From: Paracorniculantispora psalliotae
Taxonomy: Eukaryota > Ascomycota > Sordariomycetes > Hypocreales > Cordycipitaceae
Direction: 5' to 3'
Assembly (NCBI GenBank): GCA_002796755.1
Contig: PHFE01000022.1
Coordinates: 79,916 to 143,915 of the forward strand
Length of the DNA stretch: 64,000 nt
The stretch's first letter is position 1, and every line of letters begins with the position of its first letter. The notes under the pieces are model-generated. The model had not been told where the DNA came from and searched no databases. It worked only from the letters and a program-made list of their open reading frames with translations. Shown here piece after piece: positions 11,211-21,309 of the stretch. Made by a program: the position numbers and the translations under genes.

Positions 11211-12168
11211 CGAGCGCAGGTCCATCTTGTCCCCGCATCCATTCCCAGGTGTCGCGAACCGTCTCCTCGACCGGTCGGCATACGAGGCCGGCCCGTTTTG
11301 CCTTTGTCGCGTCGCAGCCGTAGACGACGCGGTACATGTCCGACGCGGGATCCAGCCACAGCGGCAGCTCCATGAACGGCACGACGCCGGCCCCGGCGAC
11401 GCCCTGCGGGCTCACCCACGTCAGCGCAGCGCCACCGCCCGTCACGTCGCGGGCCGTCTCGAGCAGCGCGCCCATGGTCGTTGCGCCGAGCTCGCCGGTC
11501 ACGTTGAAGGCGCCTGCCAGCTTCCGCTCCGCACCGTCGAGCACAAACGCGGCCAGATCGCGCGCATCGACGACCTGCAGCTTCAGGTCGCGCGGCTCCG
11601 GGGCGACGACGCGGCCGCCGCCGGAGAGACGGTGGAGCCACCAGAGCAGGCGCCCGCGCTCGACGTACTCGTGCTCGTGCGGGCCGAGGATGACGCCGGC
11701 GCGGGCCAGCAGGCACGGCACGCCGGCCAGCGTCGTCCCTGCGGCCAGCTCGACGGTGCGCTTGCTGAACTCGTAGGGACGCTTGGCGGCGCCCGGGGCC
11801 GCGACGTCGAAGAGCGCCGTATCCTCGCCGAAAGGGGCGGCTCTCTCGGCGGCCAGCACGGCCGCGCGGTCGTAGACGGTGGTGGTGGAGATGAAGGTGT
11901 AGTGTCCGATGCGGTCCTTCAGCCTCTCCATGACGTCGAGGGCGGGCTGCGCGTCGCCCGACCACGTGTCGACGACGGCGTCGAAGCGTTGGCCGGCGAG
12001 CGCGTCCAGCCCGTCGGCGGCCAGCCGGTCGCCGACGCACGTCGTCACGCCCGCCGGCGACGGCTTGGTGCCGCGGTTCAGCAGCGTCACGGTGTGGTTG
12101 CGGGCGACGGCCTCGACGGCAATGGCCCTGCCTACGAAACAAGTTCCGCCCAGAATGAGGAGGTGCAT
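11143..12168 (-). CDS. NAD-dependent epimerase/dehydratase-like protein, bacterial type (341 aa)
   Basis: A single exon of 341 codons starts MHLLILGGTCFVGRAIAVEA, the Rossmann GGTxFVG dinucleotide-binding loop at residues 7-13. It continues with the SDR-extended pattern: a sugar-epimerase-like core, a YEFSKR segment for the catalytic Tyr-Lys region (about residue 136), and the substrate segment LARAGVILGPHEHEYVERG. The protein most resembles actinobacterial NAD-dependent epimerases that read LILGGTRFVGRAV (from memory). The GC content, especially at third positions, is far above the flanking DNA, and there are no introns. Both are consistent with horizontal transfer from a GC-rich bacterium, which is an inference. 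The 3' end is part of a tandem repeat. The substrate is unknown. Confidence 0.8.
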   Translation of the reverse strand: MHLLILGGTCFVGRAIAVEAVARNHTVTLLNRGTKPSPAGVTTCVGDRLAADGLDALAGQRFDAVVDTWSGDAQPALDVMERLKDRIGHYTFISTTTVYDRAAVLAAERAAPFGEDTALFDVAAPGAAKRPYEFSKRTVELAAGTTLAGVPCLLARAGVILGPHEHEYVERGRLLWWLHRLSGGGRVVAPEPRDLKLQVVDARDLAAFVLDGAERKLAGAFNVTGELGATTMGALLETARDVTGGGAALTWVSPQGVAGAGVVPFMELPLWLDPASDMYRVVYGCDATKAKRAGLVCRPVEETVRDTWEWMRGQDGPALAPKGIPVGGLTAEKEASLLTDI

Positions 12169-13341
12169 GATGACGACGATGATGATGAGAATGGGGGAGT
12201 TGTCTGAGACGAGTTGTATGACGTACTATGACTTGGGACTTGAACCAGAAGCGAGAATCAAAAAGATTGGCAAAGTCTTGGCTATATCAATTCTTCTTTT
12301 AACACTAGTATTTATTATTATTGACACGTCATCTCTTCAGAGCGTGACGAGACCTATGATGTGAGGGGGAGAGTAGGCTGCCTTTCTTCTTCCGAGCTGC
12401 CTGGTCAGCGAGTCATCGGATCATATAACCACCCAAGATGCCACTGCTGCAAGTACAAACGCTTCAGCCTAGTAGGGGCAGCTATTGTCAGACGGGGTGG
12501 ACTCAATACGACAGATAGATGTCCCGCCAGACGCCCGCCAGACGCTCACAAGTGGGCTTAATTAGTGCGTAATTGTCTGCTTGTGGCTGTACAAACGGTT
12601 CAGGAATATAGGCAAGGCCCAGTGGTGGTTAGATTCTCAGATGAAACAGAAGCATTGAATAGAGACCTGTATCAGCGCCGCATATTCCGATGAAATGTTT
12701 CCAAAGACATGGCAGGAGAGGACACACGTAGTAGGAAAAGAGTGAGCAAAACATGACAAGTGTACTTGTTTCTATCAGAGTTACCACCTCATAATCTAAC
12801 ATTGAATATGAAAAGTCATGGTGAGTTTACTTCTTTGCAGTCATGATGGTGATTTGACTACAAAGCCATGGTTGCACAGAATATGTCCATTTACCTATAC
12901 CTGACTATAACTGACCTTAGCTAGACTGCTGACCAAACTTGGGTTTACTACATCTAACAATGCCTTAATGGTAGCACATGCTCATCTCACAGAAACGGTC
13001 TCAGTATCCGCCATTGTTTTGCGCGCGTCCTGGTGCGGCATTTAGCAGTAGATCACGCCGCTAGGCTGTGCATCATAGTGCTCAGCTCGCCGCCCGCCTT
13101 ACGGAGCCACTGTCGGCACTGCCTAACGGCACATCATGGTCTTGCATCCGTAAACAGCTCCTGGTTGTCAGGCAAAAGTGTAAACTCCTGTTAGGTACCT
13201 CTTTAACACGCTAGGCTGTCGTAGCAAACGAACCCAACTTGGACAAAGTAGGCGACTGCCAGGCCCATGACAGACGCCATGTTCCGGCGCAAAGTAGCGA
13301 GGTGGCACACAGGAAAAAGTACGAGTTCAGACCACCACTGA
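12169..13341. other. intergenic, no gene recognised
   Basis: AT-rich region upstream of the epimerase. A short GAT/ATG triplet run (about 12168-12192) directly precedes the start codon. No supported gene. Confidence 0.4.
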
Positions 13342-14846
13342 TCACCCCTTCCGCTGACACCGTAGTGGCGGAGGTATCCACCCCGCAGGTACCCCACGCC
13401 GCAGGCCGCAGCGTACAACGTCGGCTAACCAGATTCGGCCAGGCAGGTCGGGTGCAAGAGCTGATACAATCACGCCCAGCTGCGAATAATCCACTTGAAC
13501 CCCCAAACTACGCTCTATAGTTGGTGGATTAAAGAGTCCGTCTTTGCCTGGCAGGGCTGCTGCGGAGCTACAGCGGAGCGTACCACATAGGGCAGTGAGA
13601 CGCAATGTTATTTTATGGAACTTGCGCCAGTGGCGTAGAATGGCAGCTCTATTAGTGGGACAAACCGGATCGCCATAGAGAACCGCGACCGTGCCGAGAA
13701 CATAGGTGATTTTTTCGGCCTTCATTCTACCTTGAGCCGCAAGCTGTTGAAGCATCTCTTGGGCCTCAGCAAAATCTTGGCCGTCTGTATTGCACTGAAT
13801 GGCCTCAAGAACTGAAGGTCGAATTAAAGTAGATGGCTGCCAAGACTTATTTCGACATATATAGAGCGCCCTGCCCGCGGTTTGAGGGGAGAGAGAGCAG
13901 ACATTTAAAAAACCAGGGTGTGAGAACATCCCCGAGACTTTTGTCATCAACGAGGTCCAAAATGAGTCCTAGACACTGACGTTTAGGTTCAATGCCTTCC
14001 AGATCCTTTACAAATGAGATGATTGTCTCAGGTGTGTTCAAGTTGGGGCGACTTTTCAACAAGGTATAGAATATATCGGTGGTGGAAAGAGTCGCAGCGT
14101 AGCCGAGTATCGTGTTCGATTCCGTCCGAAAGCGACGTGTCAGCTTTGTCAAAGGGTCTGCCCCATTGTCAACCAGCATCTTGGTGATGCCGGGATGTTC
14201 CTGGTCAGCAACAGCAGACTCTAGCGGCGTGCGTAGCGAGTTTGACACCCCGTCAACTTTAGCGCCGTGCGCAAGGAGGAGAGCCACGACAAGCTCTTCA
14301 TTGTGAGCAATAGCTGCGTGAAGCGCGGATGGATAGCGCTCGCACGCTTGATTGACATCTACGCCATCGAGGAGCAGGGCCTCAACGACGCTCGCCAGGC
14401 CGGAAATGGAAGCTAAGCAAAGATATGCCCACCAGCTGGTGATTTCATAATCTCCAAGGTCCTCAACCGACCCTGAATTCAGGTAGACTCTACCCCACGT
14501 ATGCCAGGGGAGCAGAGAGGTGCTGCAAAGCCGGCGAGTAAGTGGTAGGTTGCGGGCGACGGCGTCAACGTCGAGCGCTTCGAAGTGAAGAGGCCAATTC
14601 TTGGCCGCATAACGCAAGAAACTGAATGTTTCGGATTCAATCGCAAACTTGAACAGTATCCTCGACTTGAAGTCGCAAAGGAGCAGATTCGCTCGCGTCG
14701 CCAACGCGCTCCACCATGATGATCCAAGAACCACCTAACGACGAAATCTAATTGTGAGCAATTTGCAACGAAACTTACCAGAATAAATTCAAGAATTCCT
14801 CTCCTACGGTTCTCTCGAGTATTCTCTCGCGAAGTCGATCTTTTTT

Positions 14847-14882
<36 letters not shown>

Positions 14883-14961
14883 NNNNNNNNNNNNNNNNNN
14901 NNNNNNNNNNNNNNNNNNNNNNNNNNNNNNNNNNNNNNNTCAGCCACTCCAGGTCTGTCAT
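13342..14961 (-). CDS. ankyrin-repeat protein, interrupted by an assembly gap and with an uncertain 3' structure
   Basis: A likely start (ATG at 14961, MTDLEWL, as in fungal F-box/ankyrin proteins) runs straight into the N gap. Beyond the gap and a poly-A tract (plus-strand T run 14848-14882) the coding frame resumes (REN..RRRGILEFIL). A possible 44-bp intron (14735-14778, GTAAGT..GTTAG) joins in phase to the exon from 14734. This exon holds at least three ankyrin-type units (YPSALHAAIAHNEELVVALLLAHGAKV; TPLESAVADQEHPGITKMLVDNGADP), each with the expected TPL/HAA and LLL..GA signatures. The frame stops at 13847, but a frame one base off (from about 13880) continues to 13342 with AEAQEMLQQLAAQG. 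Either a frameshift or an intron ending at the pyrimidine-rich ..GCGGGCAG joins them. Treat both ends as provisional. Confidence 0.45.
14848..14939. other. homopolymer T run and 57-base assembly gap
   Basis: A near-pure T tract at 14848-14882 leads into Ns at 14883-14939. The missing sequence falls inside the ankyrin gene, so its N-terminus cannot be read. The T run may be genuine (for example a poly-A tail of a retroelement on the minus strand) or an assembly artefact at the contig edge. Confidence 0.95.
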
Positions 14962-15172
14962 TTTACTGCTGGAGCTTGAATATGGATGGGCCCCTTCCCC
15001 ACCACGTTGCGCAATGCACAGAAACAACCAACGTCTGCAGCTACAGGTCCCAGAACAAGTCCGAGCCGCCACCTGTTCCCGTCAGCCGCTTGACTTGGTA
15101 GCAAAAAGTGACCAGATTTCCAAGGGATTCTGCTAAATATTTTGTGTAGGTGCATGAATCATGCATAGTAAA

Positions 15173-17707
15173 TTACGCATGCCCATTTTCCAAATCCGCC
15201 CCAGGTTTCGTCTTGCGTTGAGATCGACGTCCCCATGCGCTGGCCGCAAGGCCACCTAATCTAGCACTGTGTTTGTGTCCCTTCGAGGCTGCTTTGGTTT
15301 TCTGGAACCCATGGGGGGATTCTGCTGACACGGAGCGCTCAGTACTTTTTTTGAGGTATCGGATTGACTGCCACATAAAAAGTGCAGTGACTGCAAAAGT
15401 CGACAGTGCGGCGGCGATCGTGGTCCAGGCCACAAAGCCGGAGCTGTACGCGCCAGAATCGCCAAAAATTGACTTGCTTTGATTCTTCTGAAGGTTCTTG
15501 ATTGGCAGAGCAAAAAGCGTGGCCATATACGACATGGGGGTGAAGATGATGGTGACGACTGTGAAGCCAACGACGGCCGCGCTCATTATCGCCGAGGCGT
15601 GCGACTCTGCGATGGTGGCGTGCTTCGACTTTAACTCTATCATGAGCATCACCGTTCGCTCTACCCTCTGTGCCTCTTCTTCCAGCTGCCTAACGTGTGT
15701 GATACGCTCCTCGAACGAAGTATCCGTTTCGAGAATAAGCTGCCATTCATAGCTCTCGCGCTCATTAAACAAATGCGAGTGGCTTTCCGGAATGACGATG
15801 TAGCCGAGGTTGTGGTTCCAGTAACGAGGCCAGGCTTTCTTGGCGAAGGTCTTCCAGACTGTCTGCTGCTCGGTAATGACGCGCCTGACCATGGACAACT
15901 CATCTCCAATGTCGACGATACGGTGTAAGCAAGTCTTTTCAGTCCCGGATTTTATCCCCTTGGCGCCGATGTCCCACAGATATGTTTCTGCTTCCTCAGA
16001 GACGTCCACAATGGCCCTTTGATAGCGAAGGTAGAGCTCGGGTTCTGTGTCATCGAGCTCTGAGATGGGCAGTGGGCAGGAGGGCCAGCAGAATCTGCCA
16101 AGCACTAGCGCGATATATCTGAGCAGATCGTTAGATCCAACGTCAGATAGAGACCCAGGCTTCACATCGCGTCCCGCTGATATAATAACATTGTCTTCGA
16201 TTCTCCATATCCATGCCTGACTAACGGTGATGAGCGTTTCGTTAGGTGGGATCCCACGGAGCGTCTGTGTGCCTGGGGTGATGTGACTCGCTTTACCTAG
16301 TGGATTCAACGTGGCCTGATCACAGTTGCGTCGGTTCAGTGCATCCCCGGATAGCGAATGACAGCAGTACTCATCCAGAGTCAAGGGTGGGAAGAAGACA
16401 TCATGTAACAACGTGCCATAACCACAGTACTTCCTGCCCTCAGATACAGACTTCATGTAAAACGCCTCATTCTCATCCGGACCCCGCCACATACTAAGGT
16501 AACGAGCAGTCCTAAATTCGACATACGGCATGCATATAGAAATGCTGTCTGTCATGCTGCTGTCCTTGAGTCGCTTTCTTTCCGGGTTCGTGGGAAGCTT
16601 CATGAAAGTACATGACGCATATCGGAAACGAAAGCCATTTTGGGTTCGTGGCGACTTGTAAAGTTCGATATCTGGCCAGTCGACTACATCAGACGAAATC
16701 TGATTATCGTCTAGCAAAGACAAACGGGCACCAATTAGACCGGCTAAATCTTTCAAAAACCCCATACAAACCACATTCCACCCGCCACGGTGCTTGCTGA
16801 TATCCCAATAGCAACCTACGCCCAAGCGGCCTTCCTGAAACTCTCTGGATATAAACGGCTTAGCCACACGGATGTCGAACGATTTTTGAGATATCAGTCG
16901 CTCCCAGGCCGTATAGTGGGAACCATCGAGGAGATTTTTGAAGTCGCTGTTGCTCAACACCCACTCGACACAGTCAGCGTAGCCATACACAGCAGCAACA
17001 TGGAGACATGTGTAATTCTTCTTCCCTCCATAGATAGGTTGGCTTAGGAGATCTGAACCAGGCTCCACCAACAACTCCATGAGACAAAGATTGGAGTAGT
17101 AACAGGCGTAGTAGCCTGCGGGCCATCCTTTCCATTTCGCACTTTTATCCGCGTCGGCCTTCAGCAAACATTGCGCCAAAGGCCCCGATAGTTCGTGGGC
17201 TTTCCGACCGACCTGACACGAGAGTATATGCAAGGCAGTCTGACCAAAAGTATTGCGCAGGTTGACGTAGGCACGCTTATTCTCTTTATCGGGGATCTGC
17301 TGAAGCAGAAAGTTGAGGAACTCCACGGGCGCCAACTGCTCACAGGCAATATGCAGGGCCGTTTGCCCAAACTCGTTCCTGATGGAGATATACTCCTCCT
17401 CCTCCCCGGGTACATACTGGATGAGGAGTTCGGCTGCAGCGAAGTCGCGTGTCTCGCCCGCAATATGAAGGGCTGTTTGCTGTCCGCTGTCTTGGGTTCT
17501 TGGGTCGAATCCATGATCGAGAAGGCGCTGGGTGACTTCGAAAACCGAATTTGTTTTACACGCTGTGTGGAGGATCTCCCTCTTCTCCTCGCATGTGAGC
17601 GTAGCTAAATTGTTGTTCGCCAGCACCGCGTCGACACGAGGCAGGGATTTGTCTTTAACTGCAGAAAGCAATTGCTCATATGTAGAAGAATTGGTCGTCG
17701 AGTTCAT
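15173..17707 (-). CDS. ankyrin repeats fused to a CorA-like membrane domain (844 aa)
   Basis: A single exon of 844 codons. Residues of about 40-290 hold five to six ankyrin repeats, including QQTALHIAGETRDFAAAELL, FGQTALHIACEQLAPVEFLN and YTCLHVAAVYGYADCVEWVL. The middle region (about 300-700) is a large soluble domain. Near the C-terminus a coiled helix (TYVRQLEEEAQR-type, about 690-715) leads to two transmembrane helices (AAVVGFTVVTIIFTPMSYMA and AWTTIAAALSTFAVTALFMW), as in the CorA/Mrs2 Mg2+ channel superfamily. The GMN signature of true CorA channels is absent: the matching loop reads TPMSYMATLF. This ankyrin + CorA-like layout is a recurrent, poorly understood fungal architecture often found near HET genes, so transport activity is uncertain. 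The tail is basic. Confidence 0.8.
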   Translation of the reverse strand: MNSTTNSSTYEQLLSAVKDKSLPRVDAVLANNNLATLTCEEKREILHTACKTNSVFEVTQRLLDHGFDPRTQDSGQQTALHIAGETRDFAAAELLIQYVPGEEEEYISIRNEFGQTALHIACEQLAPVEFLNFLLQQIPDKENKRAYVNLRNTFGQTALHILSCQVGRKAHELSGPLAQCLLKADADKSAKWKGWPAGYYACYYSNLCLMELLVEPGSDLLSQPIYGGKKNYTCLHVAAVYGYADCVEWVLSNSDFKNLLDGSHYTAWERLISQKSFDIRVAKPFISREFQEGRLGVGCYWDISKHRGGWNVVCMGFLKDLAGLIGARLSLLDDNQISSDVVDWPDIELYKSPRTQNGFRFRYASCTFMKLPTNPERKRLKDSSMTDSISICMPYVEFRTARYLSMWRGPDENEAFYMKSVSEGRKYCGYGTLLHDVFFPPLTLDEYCCHSLSGDALNRRNCDQATLNPLGKASHITPGTQTLRGIPPNETLITVSQAWIWRIEDNVIISAGRDVKPGSLSDVGSNDLLRYIALVLGRFCWPSCPLPISELDDTEPELYLRYQRAIVDVSEEAETYLWDIGAKGIKSGTEKTCLHRIVDIGDELSMVRRVITEQQTVWKTFAKKAWPRYWNHNLGYIVIPESHSHLFNERESYEWQLILETDTSFEERITHVRQLEEEAQRVERTVMLMIELKSKHATIAESHASAIMSAAVVGFTVVTIIFTPMSYMATLFALPIKNLQKNQSKSIFGDSGAYSSGFVAWTTIAAALSTFAVTALFMWQSIRYLKKSTERSVSAESPHGFQKTKAASKGHKHSARLGGLAASAWGRRSQRKTKPGADLENGHA

Positions 17708-18132
17708 TCTTTTCGTTTAGAAATCGAATCCAAGACCTATGCAAAGCGTGGAGTTAAATGAAGAAGTAAGCGACAATGACGAAGGGAAGCTCGATTCCAT
17801 TCGCAGTTGATCCATACCCCGCCTTTAGCCGCCCGAAATATCACAGACTGTGTGACTGGGTAGCTCAGGGGCCTGGTGGTGTTCAGCTGAGATCAAGAAT
17901 AAAAGGAGAGAGAACACATGAAACAAAATCTAAGACATGCTGGGGCCCAGCTGAATTCTGTGTTTTGTTTGCTTCCCACCACTGGTACTGAGTAAGCCGC
18001 CAGTAGGCAAGGCAGGAGGAGGCGAAAATCTTGGTAGAAATATCGGCATAATTATAATATTAGGTTTAATTTAACTGATTTGTGCTACCGGTGCCGTAGT
18101 TTTGCAGCGCTACATATTATACTTCTAAGTTT
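17708..18132. other. intergenic, no gene recognised
   Basis: 5' flank of the ankyrin-CorA gene followed by AT-rich sequence next to the foldback element. Nothing else is supported. Confidence 0.4.
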
Positions 18133-18630
18133 GCGTAAATTTACGCGTCGCAACCGTTTAAGATGGTCGTGGATCGCTAGGCACCCTGAAAGCCTCCCAT
18201 CGATCAGAGCTGGTATCAGCCACTAATCCTCAATCGTAAGCTCTCTCCCATGGGAGTGAGCTTGCTCGTTTCGTGCGCTGTGGGGTAGGGAGTAGCTCCA
18301 GTAACGGAGCCTTCTACTCATAGTAGCGTATGCCTGTGAATACTATTAGTAACAAAACGGCTATTAAATGGGCGAATGATTAGATCTTGCTCCTTTCCGA
18401 ATTTAAGGGGGCCAAATATAGCTCATGAGGATCGTTTCTGCTCTACAGTTTCCCGCGGTTTCTAGATAGGGCCGCTCCTTTAGAGTGGGCTAACTCTGGT
18501 GGTCTCGGATATTTCCTGCTAGCTCACGATTGAGGATCAGTGGCTGGTACCAGCTCTGATCGATGCGAGGCTTTCAGGGTGCCTAGCGATCCACGACCAT
18601 CTCAAACGGTTGCCATGCGCAAATTTACGT
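18133..18630. mobile_element. foldback / MITE-like element with 110-bp terminal inverted repeats
   Basis: The left arm (18133-18242) and the reverse complement of the right arm (18521-18630) match over 110 bp with about nine differences (roughly 92%). The arms begin with GTAAATTTACGC / GTAAATTTGCGC and share GATGGTCGTGGATCGCTAGG and the segment ending CTCAATCGT. The 278-bp centre has no coding capacity. Long terminal inverted repeats with a non-coding core and about 500 bp total length fit a non-autonomous DNA transposon (MITE). I could not fix a target-site duplication: the flanks are TT/AA. Confidence 0.75.
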
Positions 18631-18885
18631 AAGATAGATTACTATAGTTAGTATATTAAAGTTATACTAAAAGAGTTATTATTATTATTTTAGGGGGTAG
18701 TGCACGTCTTGAATTAGGTAGAGGTCAATTACGCACCACTTGTTAGCGTGCCTGGTTTTCAGCACCGCGATACTACGTGAAACCTTGCTGCTCTCGTGTT
18801 AGCTGCTCCTACAGTACCGCAATATTCTGGTGCAACGATATAAGACTATCCAGTCCCGACAACTGACTATTTTCACCGGCCGTGA

Positions 18886-18995
18886 TTAATCTCCGCAGAC
18901 ACTGACACTGAAGAGCTTTGGCTCAATTGCTGATGGAGCTCAGCGCGTTTGGGATGTCTGCGCAGGACGTCTCGACCTGAATCTTCCACAAGGAA
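18886..18995 (+). repeat. dispersed 110-bp repeat, copy B
   Basis: Second copy of the sequence at 8129-8238, in the same orientation and 10.7 kb away. The open frame here reads FGSIADGAQRVWDVCAG. It lies 250 bp from the foldback element, so a shared mobile origin is possible but not shown. Confidence 0.75.
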
Positions 18996-19415
18996 TGGTT
19001 TCTGGCCAAGCTCTTTAACCTACTGATTGGAATGTTATTGTTCACAAGAATAGTTGACCAGCTGTATTTATTTCACGACCAGGGATGAATAAGTAGATGA
19101 CTTGTAGAGCCCTTGGGTGAATAGAAGTACAGTAGCTCTTGCGATACTATTAGGCTGCCGATTATCATTATACAGCTGTATGCGCTCCAATAACTAGTCC
19201 TCCTCTTCTAAGAGACTGAATTTAATTGTTTGATAGCAGCCGCGACTTGTACAGTTCCCAGCCATCTTGAAGCGTCACATCAGCAAACAGGCTAGTCCAG
19301 TGCCAGGTTAGCCACAGCGCGCCGGCTCCGCACCAGCTCCCACCTCGCCCACTGGCTCTCGGCGCCAATTCTGCCACCTGTTCGATTTTATCAGATTGCG
19401 GAAATATGTTGGTGC
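18996..19415. other. intergenic, with a short motif shared with the PDI promoter
   Basis: No gene is supported. At 19353-19393 the sequence gctctcggcgccaattctgccacctgttcgattt closely matches 25111-25149 upstream of the PDI gene. Confidence 0.45.
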
Positions 19416-20500
19416 TCAAGACGGATTATTGACCGGGTTCAGAGGCCTACCCCGTTCTAGGTAGGCTCGGATATTCTCCACGCATTCCCCATAAGCAAGC
19501 TGGTGAGCCTTTTGAGTAATACCACCCATGTGTGGCTGGCAAATGACTTTCTCACTTGAGAGAAAGTAGCTATTGATGACGGGTTCGTTCCAAAACACAT
19601 CCAAACCTGCTCGAGCAACCTTGCCACATTCAAGTGCCTGGATTAGCGCACACTCGTCTATAATAGCACCGCGCGCAGTATTGATCAGAAAAGCTCCCAT
19701 CCTCATTACCGCAAATTCAGACATAGAGATGAGGTTGCGCGTGTTGTCGGTTAGTGGGCAGTGTATAGACACGACGTGCGAAATGCGCAGTAAATCGTGT
19801 AAGGAAGCAGAGTATGTAACGTGGTATCGGGCTTCGTCATCTTCCGTCAGCCGTCGGCGATTATAATATCGTACACGCATGTTAAAAGTCTGTGCTTTGG
19901 TAGCTAACCGTTTCCCAATTTTACCCATGCCAATGATGCCAAGTGTCATATCTGTGACATCGGAAGTAGGATTCATACTGCCGCGCCAAAAGCCGCCACG
20001 GAGAGATTGCTCAGCGCGATATACATCGCGCACAACTGCCAAAATGAGATACATGGCCAGATTGGATGTTGATTCCACCACTGCATAGAGTGTATTGCAG
20101 AACCAAATGCCCTGCCTTGTAATCCAGTCCAAGTCAAACTCATCATGCCCTGCCTTAGCCGAAACTATAAGGCGACAACCGGCAGCTGCTAGTGGTGCGA
20201 GAAGATCCTGGTTGAAGGGAGCATATCGCGCTGCGTCCATTGGTACTATGAAAGCGTCAATGCGGCCATATTCCACTACTAAAGCAGGAAGTTTTTCCAT
20301 CATATCGGCTCTATCATGAGCCTCAATACGCTAATATGGGGATAAGTTGTTTGCTGCGACGCGTGGGTGGACTGGCATGTCTTGTAACTTACGACATGGT
20401 TAAACTCCCTGTCAAATACCAATGAGGTTTCATAGTCGTCATTCCCCGTATCGGCAAGCGAAACAACAAGCGGTAGGGCATTCTTGGTTCTGACAGTCAT
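19416..20500 (-). CDS. D-isomer-specific 2-hydroxyacid dehydrogenase (340 aa, two exons)
   Basis: Exon 1 (20500-20393, 36 codons) joins exon 2 (20330-19416) across a 62-bp intron (GTAAGT..ATTAG) in phase 0. The result is a continuous protein ..REFNHVRIEAHDRADMMEKLP.. of 340 residues, the normal family length. The NAD-binding loop GMGKIG is at 170-175. The three catalytic residues are visible: Arg256 in NTARGAIID, Glu285 in DVFWNEP and His303 in CQPHMGG. The enzyme should interconvert a 2-oxoacid and a D-2-hydroxyacid using NAD(P)H in the cytosol; the exact substrate cannot be told. It is transcribed away from a PLP-enzyme gene, with an 809-bp shared intergenic region. Confidence 0.85.
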
Positions 20501-21309
20501 GTCTCAAATATTTTCTAAGCTGAGAACTCTGAGACTAAATAGGTTGATCCGGACCAAGATTTAAGTATAACACCAATCAGCAGCTGGCATACCGATGCTG
20601 ATATAAGCCTGTTATATGCAAAAAGTAAAATAATGCCCCTGAAGGTGGGAAAACCCGTGACAGCATTATGGTCCTGTGGTAGGCTGGGACGAGTTTAGTC
20701 TTACGACTTCAACGGCATCCACAATAATGTCTGGCCCACCATTTCCACCTGAAGAAGTCAGGCCTACCAGTAGTCGGTTAGCTCTTAAACTAATTCACAT
20801 AATACCCGCACTAAGATATGGTATGACACGGTATGACACGGTATGATACGATATGATACGATATAACACGATATGATAGGATATAACACAGTATGACCCG
20901 ATATGATCAACTGGTTCTAGTGGCCAAAGGCTTTAGATTAAAAAGTTGTTTGCCACTATACAGTAGCGCCTGCAGTGGATTAAAAGTGTGAAGCTACTTG
21001 ATAACTCATATATTCCTTAGTCCTAACTTATGAGTCAGTTTTGCAAGGGTTGAAAGGGCTCTAACGCTAAGGGGTCCAACTTCTATTGTTGGTACATGCG
21101 TTTCTGAATTTAGATTGCTATTAGCCGGAGCCACCGGATAGCAACGAACTACTGATACAAGAATGAAGTCAGACTCCACATTACCCTCCTGACAGAAGCT
21201 GCGTAGATTAAAGATATATATACCTATATACTTTACTGTAATCTTCTGCTATCCGTTCCTAGCTTTTTGCAATCACAAAACCAAGCCTTCAACTAAAAGC
21301 TTTGTTATC
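20501..21309. promoter_or_regulatory. shared divergent intergenic region of the dehydrogenase/PLP gene pair
   Basis: The two enzyme genes are head to head, so this 809-bp segment must contain both promoters. It includes a 10-bp tandem repeat (20814-20908) roughly in the middle. No binding site can be named with confidence. Confidence 0.5.
20814..20908. repeat. 10-bp tandem repeat (gtatgacacg type, about nine copies)
   Basis: Imperfect direct repeats of the decamer [g/a]tat[g/a]a[t/c]ac[g/a] run for about 95 bp inside the divergent promoter region. The 10-bp period puts every copy on the same DNA face. Confidence 0.8.

Noticed and set aside
11162..12207. Long open frames on both strands overlapping the epimerase gene
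   Set aside because: They are arginine/alanine-rich shadows caused by the high GC content; only the minus-strand frame with GGTCFVG makes a real protein.
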